The position numbers and the translations under genes are program-made. From assembly GCF_011302055.1 (NCBI RefSeq), contig NZ_CP049871.1, positions 1,260,501-1,324,500 of the forward strand: a stretch of 64,000 nt of DNA. Direction: 5' to 3'. Below, piece after piece: positions 9,149 through 16,185 of this stretch (positions are counted from its first letter, which is position 1; each line of letters opens with the position of its first letter). The DNA comes from Sphingomonas sinipercae. Its GTDB lineage: Bacteria; Pseudomonadota; Alphaproteobacteria; Sphingomonadales; Sphingomonadaceae. Below the pieces are notes generated by a model. It ran no database searches. It saw nothing but the letters and a program-made list of their open reading frames with translations, and was not told the DNA's origin.

Positions 9149-9933
9149 GCGCTCACCGGTGCCGCCCGGTTGAACAGGCGGTAGAAATTGGCGCTCGTGG
9201 CGTCGGCGAGCATTTCAGGGCCCTCTTCCCGCAAGCCTGCCACGAATGCGGCCGTATCCACGACGAACGCTGGCTCGCAGGTTTTCCCGCGGTTCGGTAC
9301 CGGTGCAAGGAACGGCGCGTCAGTTTCGACCAACAGTCGGTCGAGCGGGATTTGCTTGGCGGTATCCTGCAGATCCCGCGCATTCTTGAACGTGACGATG
9401 CCGGACAGGGAGATGAAGAAGCCGAGGTCCAACGCCTTGCGCGCCAAGTCGGCCGAGCCTGTGAAGCAGTGAAGCACGCCGCGTACCCCGCCCTCGGCGA
9501 CCGCGGCTTCCAGCATGGTCGCGGTGTCGTCTTCGGCATCGCGCGTGTGCACGACGAGCGGCAGTCCGGTTGCTCGCGCCGCCTCGATGTGGGCCTGGAA
9601 CCGGTCGCGCTGGGCGGCGCGGTCGGACTTGTCGTAGAAATAGTCGAGGCCGCATTCGCCGATCGCGATCACGCGCGGATGCTGCGCGGCCTCGACCAGC
9701 GCCGCAGCTCCTAAATCGGGGTGCGCATCCGCTTCGTGGGGGTGAACGCCGACGCTGGCCCAGACGTCCGCATTGCGTTCGGCAACGGCAATGACGTCAC
9801 TCCATTCGCGCTGCCTGGTCGAGATGTTGAGGAAGGCGGTGACGCCGCGGGCACGGGCATTGTCCAGAACTTCGTCCTGGCGCTCGGCAAGGCCCTCGTA
9901 AATGAGGTGGCAATGGCTGTCGACGAGCCTCAA
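9145..9933 (-). CDS. tatD: TatD-family metal-dependent DNase
   Basis: TatD-type enzymes are metal-dependent 3'-5' exonucleases of the amidohydrolase superfamily. The 262-residue protein has the N-terminal metal motif DSHCHL, VGVHPHEAD, GECGLDYFYD with the metal-bridging Glu, VVHTRDAEDDT, LHCFTGS, and the late ETDAPFLAPVPNRGK. All are diagnostic of the TatD/YcfH family, and the length is standard. The gene overlaps metG and the downstream hydrolase by 4 nt on each side, so the three are one transcription and translation unit. Confidence 0.93.
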   Translation of the reverse strand: MRLVDSHCHLIYEGLAERQDEVLDNARARGVTAFLNISTRQREWSDVIAVAERNADVWASVGVHPHEADAHPDLGAAALVEAAQHPRVIAIGECGLDYFYDKSDRAAQRDRFQAHIEAARATGLPLVVHTRDAEDDTATMLEAAVAEGGVRGVLHCFTGSADLARKALDLGFFISLSGIVTFKNARDLQDTAKQIPLDRLLVETDAPFLAPVPNRGKTCEPAFVVDTAAFVAGLREEGPEMLADATSANFYRLFNRAAPVSA

Positions 9934-11426
9934 GCCCCCTCCTCCATCAGCTCGAGGCGAGGAAAGATCGGCACCGGCTGGGCGATCGGCGCATCGGCCC
10001 CGGCGTCAATGATGTCGATCAACTTCTGCGCGGCGGCGGGGACGACGGGCAGAACCGCCTGTGCCAGCTTGCGGACTGCTGCGACCAGCGTCCCAAGCAC
10101 CTCCGCCATGCGTTTCGGATCCGTCTTGCGAAGGGCCCAAGGCGCGGTGGCATCGACATAGGCGTTGCAGGCGAAGACGGCGCTCATCCACGCTTCAAGC
10201 CCGACAGAGAACGCCATGTCCTCGAAGCGCCCTGCCAGGTCGGCGACTGCCTGGTCGACCTTGCCCAGCAACTCGCGGTCTTCCGCTCGCTCACCTTGTT
10301 GCGGAAGAACGCCGTCGAGATTTTTGTAAACCATGGATAAAGTGCGCTGCGCGAGATTGCCGAAGCTGTTTGCAAGCTCGGCATTGACGCGGTTGACGAT
10401 CGCTTCGGCCGAATAGCTCCCGTCCTGGCCGAAGGTTACTTCCCGCATCAGGAAATAGCGCAGCGGATCGACCCCGAACGCATCGACCAGCGCGATCGGG
10501 TCGACAACGTTGCCGACGCTTTTCGACATCTTTTCGCCTCGGCTGAGCAGGAAACCGTGCCCGTAAACCTGCTTCGGCAACGCGATTCCCGCCGACATCA
10601 GGAACGCCGGCCAATAGACGGCGTGGAAGCGGACGACGTCCTTGCCGATGAGGTGAACATCGGCCGGCCAATAGCGGCGCCAGGCTGCAGTATCATCCGG
10701 ATAGCCGACTCCGGTGATGTAGTTGGTCAGCGCGTCGAGCCAGACATACATCACATGGTCGTCGCTGCCCGGCACCGGCACGCCCCAGTCGAAGCTGGTT
10801 CGCGAGACCGAAAGATCCTTCAAGCCGCCTTCGACGAAGCGCACGACTTCGTTGCGACGGCTTTCGGGGCGGATGAAGTCGGGATGCGCCTGATAATGGT
10901 CGAGCAGTTTCTGCTGGTAGGCCGACAGGCGGAAAAACCAGCTTTCCTCCGCCGTCCATTCGACCGGCGTGCCCTGCGGGGACAGCTTCGCACCGCCCTC
11001 GCCCGCCACCAACTCGCTTTCTTCGTAGAATGCCTCGTCGCGGACGGAGTACCAGCCTTCGTAACGGTCGAGGTACAGGTCGCCGCGTTCGGCCATCGCG
11101 GTCCAGATCGCCTGGCTCGCGCGGTGGTGATCCGGTTCGGACGTGCGAATGAAACGATCGTATGAAACCTCAAGACGATCGCACATCTCCTGGAAAAGTA
11201 ACGACATTTTGCCGGCAAACTCGGCTGGCGGCACATCCTGGGCACGGGCTGCCTGGGCCATTTTCAGGCCATGTTCGTCGGTGCCGGTCTGGAATCGCAC
11301 GTCGCGGCCGCGGGCGCGCTGGAAGCGGGCGATGACATCGGCGGCAATAGCCTCATAGGCATGGCCGATGTGCGGCGGCCCGTTGGGATAGCTGATCGCG
11401 GTAGTGATATAATATGGGTCGGCCAC
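9930..11426 (-). CDS. metG: Methionyl-tRNA synthetase
   Basis: This class I synthetase charges tRNA-Met. The 498-residue protein has HIGH in PNGPPHIGHAYEA at about residues 19-22 and KMSKS at 299-303 (GEKMSKSVGNVVDP). Between them lie TGTDEHGLK and WLDALTNYITGVGYP. The connective peptide contains no zinc-binding cysteine knuckles, and the protein ends without the C-terminal tRNA-binding domain present in longer MetRS. It is thus the short form usual in alphaproteobacteria. It lies 31 nt after holB and overlaps tatD by 4 nt. Confidence 0.96.
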   Translation of the reverse strand: MADPYYITTAISYPNGPPHIGHAYEAIAADVIARFQRARGRDVRFQTGTDEHGLKMAQAARAQDVPPAEFAGKMSLLFQEMCDRLEVSYDRFIRTSEPDHHRASQAIWTAMAERGDLYLDRYEGWYSVRDEAFYEESELVAGEGGAKLSPQGTPVEWTAEESWFFRLSAYQQKLLDHYQAHPDFIRPESRRNEVVRFVEGGLKDLSVSRTSFDWGVPVPGSDDHVMYVWLDALTNYITGVGYPDDTAAWRRYWPADVHLIGKDVVRFHAVYWPAFLMSAGIALPKQVYGHGFLLSRGEKMSKSVGNVVDPIALVDAFGVDPLRYFLMREVTFGQDGSYSAEAIVNRVNAELANSFGNLAQRTLSMVYKNLDGVLPQQGERAEDRELLGKVDQAVADLAGRFEDMAFSVGLEAWMSAVFACNAYVDATAPWALRKTDPKRMAEVLGTLVAAVRKLAQAVLPVVPAAAQKLIDIIDAGADAPIAQPVPIFPRLELMEEGA

Positions 11427-11457
11427 GGCTGCGCCCTACCCGCGCGGCTTCAACGCT

Positions 11458-12432
11458 TCAAGGAAGCTGCTTCGGTGCAACCGAGGCAAGGATACCGCCA
11501 AGCTGGAACACCGTAGCGGCGGGATCGAGCGAAAGGCGCGGCGCGAGCGCAGCAAGTTCCCGAACCCGTTCGTAGGCGGCGATCGCAGGCCCGCGCCGCT
11601 CTGGGGGTAAGCGCCGGCTCTGTTGCACTAGCACTGTCGGCACGAGCTCCAGGAACGCGGCGTAACGATCGCCCGCGCCTTTCCGGCCGAGTTCTTCGGC
11701 CAGCTGGACGCGCTGCTGGTTCGTGGCATCGCCGGTTTTCAGGATGGCGACCACCTTTTGCTCCAGCGGCGCTAGATCAAGTGCGGCCATGCCCAGCGCG
11801 CGGCCAGCGGAACCGCCCGCAAGGTCAATCAGCCGCTGGCGGTCCGCCGCAGCGATTTCAGGGGCTTGGGCGTCGAGTACTGACGTCATGGCAGCATCAT
11901 CCAGCTTGCTGAAGTCCAGCCGCCGGCACCGTGACCGGATCGTCGGCAGCAGTCGCCCCGGGGCATGGCTGACCAGGAAGAAGATGGTGTTGGCCGGCGG
12001 CTCCTCGAGCATTTTCAGGAGCGCATTGGCACCTTCGCGCTCAAGATCGTCGACGCTGTCGATCACGATCGCCCGCCAGGGGGAGAGCGCGGGTGTCAGG
12101 TTGAGGAACTCGCCGAGCTCGCGGACTTGCTTGACGGTGATGCTTCGTGCCAGGCCCTCGCCGCGCTCCTTGGGCAGCCGCTCGATCCAGCGCATGTCGG
12201 GGTGGCTACCGGCTTCCAGCAGCTTGACGATCGGGTGATCCGACGGTGCGTCCAGCGCGGCGGCTTCGAAAGACGGTCCCGCAGCTTCCGCGAGCACTCG
12301 CCGCGCGGCCAGGCGAGCGAAGTGCGCCTTGCCGATGCCGCGAGGTCCGCCGAGCAGCCACGCATGGTGAAGCTCGCGGCTATCCCAAGCGCGGCGGAAC
12401 TGCTCGATCGCCTTGTCTTGTCCGAAAATCAC
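11458..12432 (-). CDS. holB: DNA polymerase III delta-prime subunit
   Basis: Delta-prime is the stator of the clamp loader that places the beta clamp on DNA. The 324-residue AAA+ protein starts MIFGQDKAIEQF and has the P-loop-like GGPRGIGKA at 28-36, a Walker-B-like IDSVDDL, ANALLKMLEEPP, and the SRC arginine-finger motif in TIRSRCRRLDF. No zinc-binding Cys cluster is visible, as in several alphaproteobacterial homologues. It overlaps tmk by 4 nt. tmk-holB is a conserved pair across bacteria. Confidence 0.93.
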   Translation of the reverse strand: MIFGQDKAIEQFRRAWDSRELHHAWLLGGPRGIGKAHFARLAARRVLAEAAGPSFEAAALDAPSDHPIVKLLEAGSHPDMRWIERLPKERGEGLARSITVKQVRELGEFLNLTPALSPWRAIVIDSVDDLEREGANALLKMLEEPPANTIFFLVSHAPGRLLPTIRSRCRRLDFSKLDDAAMTSVLDAQAPEIAAADRQRLIDLAGGSAGRALGMAALDLAPLEQKVVAILKTGDATNQQRVQLAEELGRKGAGDRYAAFLELVPTVLVQQSRRLPPERRGPAIAAYERVRELAALAPRLSLDPAATVFQLGGILASVAPKQLP

Positions 12433-13055
12433 GGCAGCAAGTCCGCCAACTGGTCGAGCAAGCGACCGGTGACGGCTTCCGGGGAACCCGAGGCATCGAC
12501 GAGGCGGACCCGTTCGGGTTCCTCCGCAGCAATCGTCCGGAAGGCCCGCTCGACGGAGTCGTGGAAGTCGGTCGAACGGCCGCCAATGCGATCGCTTTCG
12601 CCCGTGTCCCGGGCAAGTGCGCGATCGCGCCCGCCGTCCATAAGCAGGATCAACGTGCGGTCGGGCAGGAAACCGCCACTGCCGAAAGCGTGCAACTGCC
12701 GCACCCGATCGATGCCAAGCTCAAGGGCCCCGCCCTGATAGGCCAACGAGGAATCGACGAAGCGATCGCTCAGCACCCATTGGCCGCGATCGAGCGCCGG
12801 GCGGATCGTTTTGCCCACATGGTCGGAGCGTGCCGCCGCGAACAGCAATGCCTCGGCCTCAGCCGACCAGCGGCTGTCGTCACCCTCTAGCAGCAATCGC
12901 CGGATCGCCTCGGCCCCCTCGCTGCCGCCGGGTTCGCGCGTGGTGACGACGGTGAGGCCGAGCTCCTGTAAGGCCGCGGCCAACGCCCGAAGCTGGGTCG
13001 ACTTACCGACGCCTTCCCCGCCTTCGAGGCTGATGAAGCGCCCGCGCGCGTTCAC
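12429..13055 (-). CDS. tmk: Thymidylate kinase
   Basis: The enzyme phosphorylates dTMP to dTDP. The 208-residue protein has the P-loop GGEGVGKST at residues 12-20, TREPGGSEGAEAIR (dTMP-binding loop), the DR motif in SDRFVDSSLAYQG, and a lid region (ARDTGESDRIGGRS). Family length is standard. It lies 6 nt after the carboxypeptidase gene and overlaps holB by 4 nt. Confidence 0.96.
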   Translation of the reverse strand: MNARGRFISLEGGEGVGKSTQLRALAAALQELGLTVVTTREPGGSEGAEAIRRLLLEGDDSRWSAEAEALLFAAARSDHVGKTIRPALDRGQWVLSDRFVDSSLAYQGGALELGIDRVRQLHAFGSGGFLPDRTLILLMDGGRDRALARDTGESDRIGGRSTDFHDSVERAFRTIAAEEPERVRLVDASGSPEAVTGRLLDQLADLLP

Positions 13056-13061
13056 GTTCGG

Positions 13062-14243
13062 TCAGGCCATTCCAAACAGGCTCTTGAACCCGTGCCAGGC
13101 GCGGCCGAAGAATCCGGCTTCGCCGACAGCCTCGCCGGCGACCAGCGGCACCGTCTGCGGCGCCGTGTCACCGGTCAGCACGACCAGGTCGGCGATATGC
13201 TGGCCCTTGGCGATCGGTGCCTTGATCGGGCCGTTGTAACGGACCTTGACCTGCATCTTGCCGCCATTGACCGACAAGCCTGCGGGGATCGTGACGGCCA
13301 GGTCGCGCGGGGCGACCAGCGATACTTCGCTCTCACTACCCATTTGCACCTGCGCCTTCGCGATCTCGGTCCCGGCCTTGAACAGCGGCTTGGCCTGCCA
13401 GGCATTGAAGCCCCAGCTGATCAGCCGCGTCGACTCGCTGACCCGGTCGTTCCAGCTCGGCAGCCCCGCCACGACTTCGATCAACCGGCGACCATTCTGT
13501 TCGGCCGACCCGGTGAAGCCATAGCCGGCCTCTTCCGTATGGCCCGTCTTCAGCCCATCGGCGCCCGGAACCTTGCCTAGGATCGGATTGCGATTGCCCT
13601 GAGTGATGGCGGTGCCTGAACCCAGAGTCTTGCCCCAGGTGAAGCTCAACTGGCCGTAGAACTGCTTGTAGAGCTTGGGATGCCGCTCGATCGTTGCGCG
13701 GGCGAGCGTGCCGAGGTCGCGGGCGGTCACATAGGTGCGCCCCTCGTCAGGCCAGCCGTTGCTGTTGCCAAAGTGGCTGTTCGTCAGCCCAAGCGTCCCG
13801 GCCAGCGCATTCATCTGCTCGGCAAAGGCTTCTTCGGTGCCGGCAATGCACTCGGCCAGCACCACCGAGGCATCGTTGCCAGACAGCGTGACGATCCCGT
13901 GCAGCAGGTTTTCGACGCTGACCTGCTCATTGGCGGAAAGGAACATTGTAGAGCCCGCCGCCGGACCATGCCATTTCTGCCATGTCTCCGGGCGAACGGT
14001 GCACATCTTGTCGAGCGGTAGCTTCCCCTGGTCGATCAGTTCGAAGGCGACTTCGGTCGTCATCATCTTCGCCATCGAGGCCGGCGGCATCCGCTGGTCG
14101 GCGTTCTTGGCGTAAAGGACAGCACCGGAGCTCAGGTCGATGAGGAAGGCGTTGCGCGCCGTCGTCTCGAATTGCGGCGCCCTGGCCGGCGCTGGAGCGG
14201 AAAGCATTGCTGCGGCGGTGATAAGGAAGAATGCGCGCTTCAT
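13062..14243 (-). CDS. dacC: D-alanyl-D-alanine carboxypeptidase (low-mass PBP)
   Basis: This serine peptidase (S11 family) trims the terminal D-Ala from peptidoglycan stem peptides. The 393-residue protein has a signal peptide ending near residue 20 (LSAPAPARA) and the three active-site motifs SMAK (Ser56-Lys59), SGN at 121-123 and KTG at 232-234. The C-terminal beta domain (from about residue 290) and a terminal amphipathic stretch (FFGRAWHGFKSLFGMA) are typical of DacA/DacC membrane-associated forms. The symbol is by family; DacA/DacC cannot be separated here. It heads the tmk-holB-metG operon. Confidence 0.92.
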   Translation of the reverse strand: MKRAFFLITAAAMLSAPAPARAPQFETTARNAFLIDLSSGAVLYAKNADQRMPPASMAKMMTTEVAFELIDQGKLPLDKMCTVRPETWQKWHGPAAGSTMFLSANEQVSVENLLHGIVTLSGNDASVVLAECIAGTEEAFAEQMNALAGTLGLTNSHFGNSNGWPDEGRTYVTARDLGTLARATIERHPKLYKQFYGQLSFTWGKTLGSGTAITQGNRNPILGKVPGADGLKTGHTEEAGYGFTGSAEQNGRRLIEVVAGLPSWNDRVSESTRLISWGFNAWQAKPLFKAGTEIAKAQVQMGSESEVSLVAPRDLAVTIPAGLSVNGGKMQVKVRYNGPIKAPIAKGQHIADLVVLTGDTAPQTVPLVAGEAVGEAGFFGRAWHGFKSLFGMA

Positions 14244-14330
14244 CGGACTGACCGTGAATCCCTGATCGTTGGCTTGAACGCCTTTCCTACCGCCCGGATC
14301 GCGGCACGGCGAGAGGGCTGCGCGGATTAA

Positions 14331-15476
14331 TCAGCGCCGGGCAATGCGATCGGCCAGCAGTCCCACCGACATCGCATAGAAGTTCGAGCAATTGTAATCG
14401 AGGATGGCGCGATAGTTGGTGGTCAGCAGATAGCCGCCGGCGCCGGGGCCGTCCGGCTCCATCAGGGTCGCCAGTTCCGTGTCCGGAAGCGTCCGATAGA
14501 CCGGCGTGACGCCAAGCGCGCGCCATTCGGCGACGGTTAGCCAGCGGCTGTGCCGGCGAAAGACGGCGGCGCAACGCGGTGCATTGAGATGCGACTGGAT
14601 AGCGGTGCGGTTCAGCGTCGGCGCGACCCGCACCGGAATTCCCCACGGGACATTCGGTTTCCAGCCGGCACTGCGCAGGTAGTTGGCGATCGACGCGAAG
14701 GCGTCGTCCTCGTTGCGCCAGATATCGGCATAGCCGTCTCCATCGCCGTCGGCGCGAAGGCGCAGCGCGACGGACGGCATGAACTGCGGATATCCGGTTG
14801 CGCCGGCGTAACTGCCCTTCAGCGTCCAGCGCCCCACGCCCTGGTCCAGGAGCCGGAGCGCGGCGATGAACTCTTCCTCGAAAAAGGCGCGCCTTCGCCC
14901 TTCATAGGCAAGCGTTGCCAAGGCCGGCAGCAAGTCGAAGTTTCCGGTAACCGAACCGTAACTCGTTTCCTTGCCGTAGATCGCCATGATCACCGCCGGA
15001 TCGACGCCGAAGCGAAGCTGAATGCGCGACAGGTTAGGCCAATGGGCGGCGTAGCGCGCCTGCCCCCGGGTGATCAGCGACGAGGTCACGTGGTCGCGAA
15101 TGTAGGGCGCCATTGGCGGAACATAGCTGGTGCCCGCCGTCGATCGCGGCCGCTGCGCGCGGTCGAGCTCGATCACCCGGTTGCTGAGTTCAAGGCCCGG
15201 AATCACCGACTGAATGGTCTGCTCCCGGATCCGCGCCGCCCGGGCAAGAGCGGTCAGACGTAGCTTATATTGCTGGAAGGCCCCGCCGGCCGGCGCTGGC
15301 TGCGCAACCGGCGGAAGCGCGTTCTGGTGAACGACCACCGGTTGCGCCTGGGTCGCGACCGCTGCCGCTGCCGGAATGGCCGACGCGCGTTGAGCCGCGC
15401 CTTGCGCCTGCGCCGGTCCCAGCGCGAGGGGCGCCAGTGCCGCGATCGTCCAGCCTATTTCCCAACGCAAACACAC
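14331..15476 (-). CDS. mltB: Lytic murein transglycosylase, MltB type
   Basis: The enzyme cleaves peptidoglycan glycan strands, giving 1,6-anhydro ends. The SLT-like catalytic domain shows IYGKETSYG (catalytic Glu, about residue 170), LATLAYEGRR, GSYAGATGYPQFMPS and the DGDGDGYADIW repeat typical of MltB. The C-terminus resembles the MltB/RlpA tail (TNYRAILDYNCSNFYAMSVG). The frame is open upstream to 15545, but the signal peptide fits a GTG at 15476 or a TTG at 15470, the latter preceded by GGGAGAG. The signal peptide ends ALGPAQA, and no lipobox Cys is present, so the protein should be soluble in the periplasm. The start is therefore uncertain by two codons. Confidence 0.88.
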   Translation of the reverse strand: MCLRWEIGWTIAALAPLALGPAQAQGAAQRASAIPAAAAVATQAQPVVVHQNALPPVAQPAPAGGAFQQYKLRLTALARAARIREQTIQSVIPGLELSNRVIELDRAQRPRSTAGTSYVPPMAPYIRDHVTSSLITRGQARYAAHWPNLSRIQLRFGVDPAVIMAIYGKETSYGSVTGNFDLLPALATLAYEGRRRAFFEEEFIAALRLLDQGVGRWTLKGSYAGATGYPQFMPSVALRLRADGDGDGYADIWRNEDDAFASIANYLRSAGWKPNVPWGIPVRVAPTLNRTAIQSHLNAPRCAAVFRRHSRWLTVAEWRALGVTPVYRTLPDTELATLMEPDGPGAGGYLLTTNYRAILDYNCSNFYAMSVGLLADRIARR

Positions 15477-15498
15477 TCTCCCTGCCCGGCACGTAATC

Positions 15499-15523
15499 AA
15501 CCGCCCGGCCGGATTGCTGTTCC
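15499..15523 (-). promoter_or_regulatory. Candidate EcfG-type stress promoter for mltB (GGTT variant)
   Basis: On the minus strand GGAAC (15523-15519), 16 nt, then GGTT (15502-15499) resembles the alphaproteobacterial general stress response consensus GGAAC-N16/17-CGTT with one mismatch. It lies about 22 nt before the preferred mltB start. One mismatch in a short motif makes this tentative. Confidence 0.35.
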
Positions 15524-15524
15524 C

Positions 15525-15553
15525 TTGCACCGATGCGCATTCCAAACGATAGC
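15525..15553 (+). promoter_or_regulatory. Candidate sigma70 promoter for tRNA-Ser
   Basis: TTGCAC (15525-15530), a 17-nt spacer and GATAGC (15548-15553) lie about 18 nt before the mature tRNA 5' end, a suitable distance. The -10 is weak (3 of 6 against TATAAT). It overlaps the candidate mltB promoter on the other strand. Confidence 0.4.
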
Positions 15554-15570
15554 ATCGCCAGCTTAACCGC

Positions 15571-15660
15571 GGATGGGTGGCCGAGTGGTTTAAGGCAGCG
15601 GTCTTGAAAACCGCCGTGCGGGGAACCGTACCGTGGGTTCGAATCCCACCCCATCCGCCA
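15571..15660 (+). tRNA. tRNA-Ser (anticodon TGA)
   Basis: A 90-nt type II tRNA with encoded CCA. The 7-bp acceptor stem is GGATGGG/CCCATCC. The anticodon stem GCGGT/ACCGC encloses loop CTTGAAA, giving anticodon UGA. A long variable arm (CGTGCGGGGAACCGTACC) is followed by the T arm GTGGG-TTCGAAT-CCCAC. The long variable arm and anticodon identify serine. It lies divergent from mltB. Confidence 0.97.
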
Positions 15661-15672
15661 GGCGCCTGGCGG
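15655..15672 (+). terminator. Perfect palindrome at the tRNA-Ser 3' end, possible terminator
   Basis: CCGCCAGGCGCCTGGCGG is an 18-nt perfect palindrome starting in the last bases of the tRNA (it includes the CCA) and followed by GATTTCTC-like sequence. It could fold as a terminator or processing hairpin. The U-tract is weak and the stem would compete with the acceptor 3' end. Confidence 0.4.
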
Positions 15673-15757
15673 ATTTCTCGGAAGCGCTTGCATAATCAGC
15701 AAAATTTGGCACTTTCCATGACCTTTCCAAGCCGCGCATTTCGGGCTTGCAAGGCTA

Positions 15758-15787
15758 CTACAATTGTAGCATTGCTACATATGTAGC
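15758..15787 (+). promoter_or_regulatory. Two palindromic operators of the BlaI/MecI type
   Basis: CTACAATTGTAG (15758-15769) and GCTACATATGTAGC (15774-15787) are perfect palindromes, each with the TACA...TGTA half-sites recognised by BlaI/MecI winged-helix repressors. Their centres are 17 bp apart. They lie 18-47 bp before the blaI-like GTG start, where they would cover the promoter and autoregulate the two-gene operon. Confidence 0.75.
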
Positions 15788-15804
15788 GCTTCTAAAGGTG
15801 ATTC

Positions 15805-16185
15805 GTGCTCAACAAGATACCTCCCCGCGAACGGCAAATTGTCGACCTGCTCTTCCAACGTGGCGAAATGACCGCGTCGGATGTCTGCGAAGCGCTGCCC
15901 GTGCAGCTCAGCGGTTCCGCGGTGCGCGCGATGCTCAAGCGGCTCGAGGACAAGGGCTTCGTCAAGCGCGCCGATTCGGAGCGCGGCTATCTCTATAGCC
16001 CCGCGGTTTCCGAGACCGCGGCGCGCAAGTCTGCGTTGAGCGAAGTCGTCCGCGTCTTTTTCAACGGTTCCCCGGCGGGTGCCGCGACGGCTTTGCTGGG
16101 CATGTCCGACCGCCTCGATACCGATCAGCTCGACGAGCTCGAGCAGATGATCGCCAAGGCGCGCGCGGACAAGGGAACGAAGTAA
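15805..16185 (+). CDS. BlaI/MecI-family transcriptional repressor
   Basis: The 126-residue protein is a BlaI/MecI/CopY-type winged-helix repressor: PPRERQIVDLLFQRGEMTA, SGSAVRAMLKRLEDKGFV (recognition helix and wing) and GYLYSPAV, followed by a dimerisation half. It starts at GTG 15805, with AAAGGTG 5 nt before it. The stop overlaps the start of the membrane protease gene by one base (TAATG). In known systems the partner protease inactivates the repressor after sensing an envelope signal. No beta-lactamase or PBP2a gene is adjacent, so the targets are probably this operon and unlinked genes. Confidence 0.88.
   Translation: MLNKIPPRERQIVDLLFQRGEMTASDVCEALPVQLSGSAVRAMLKRLEDKGFVKRADSERGYLYSPAVSETAARKSALSEVVRVFFNGSPAGAATALLGMSDRLDTDQLDELEQMIAKARADKGTK

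Noticed and set aside
15571..15672. tRNA-Ser as an integration site for a mobile element
   Set aside because: No integrase, direct repeat of the tRNA 3' end, or foreign-looking gene block follows. The 3' palindrome is better explained as a terminator or processing hairpin.
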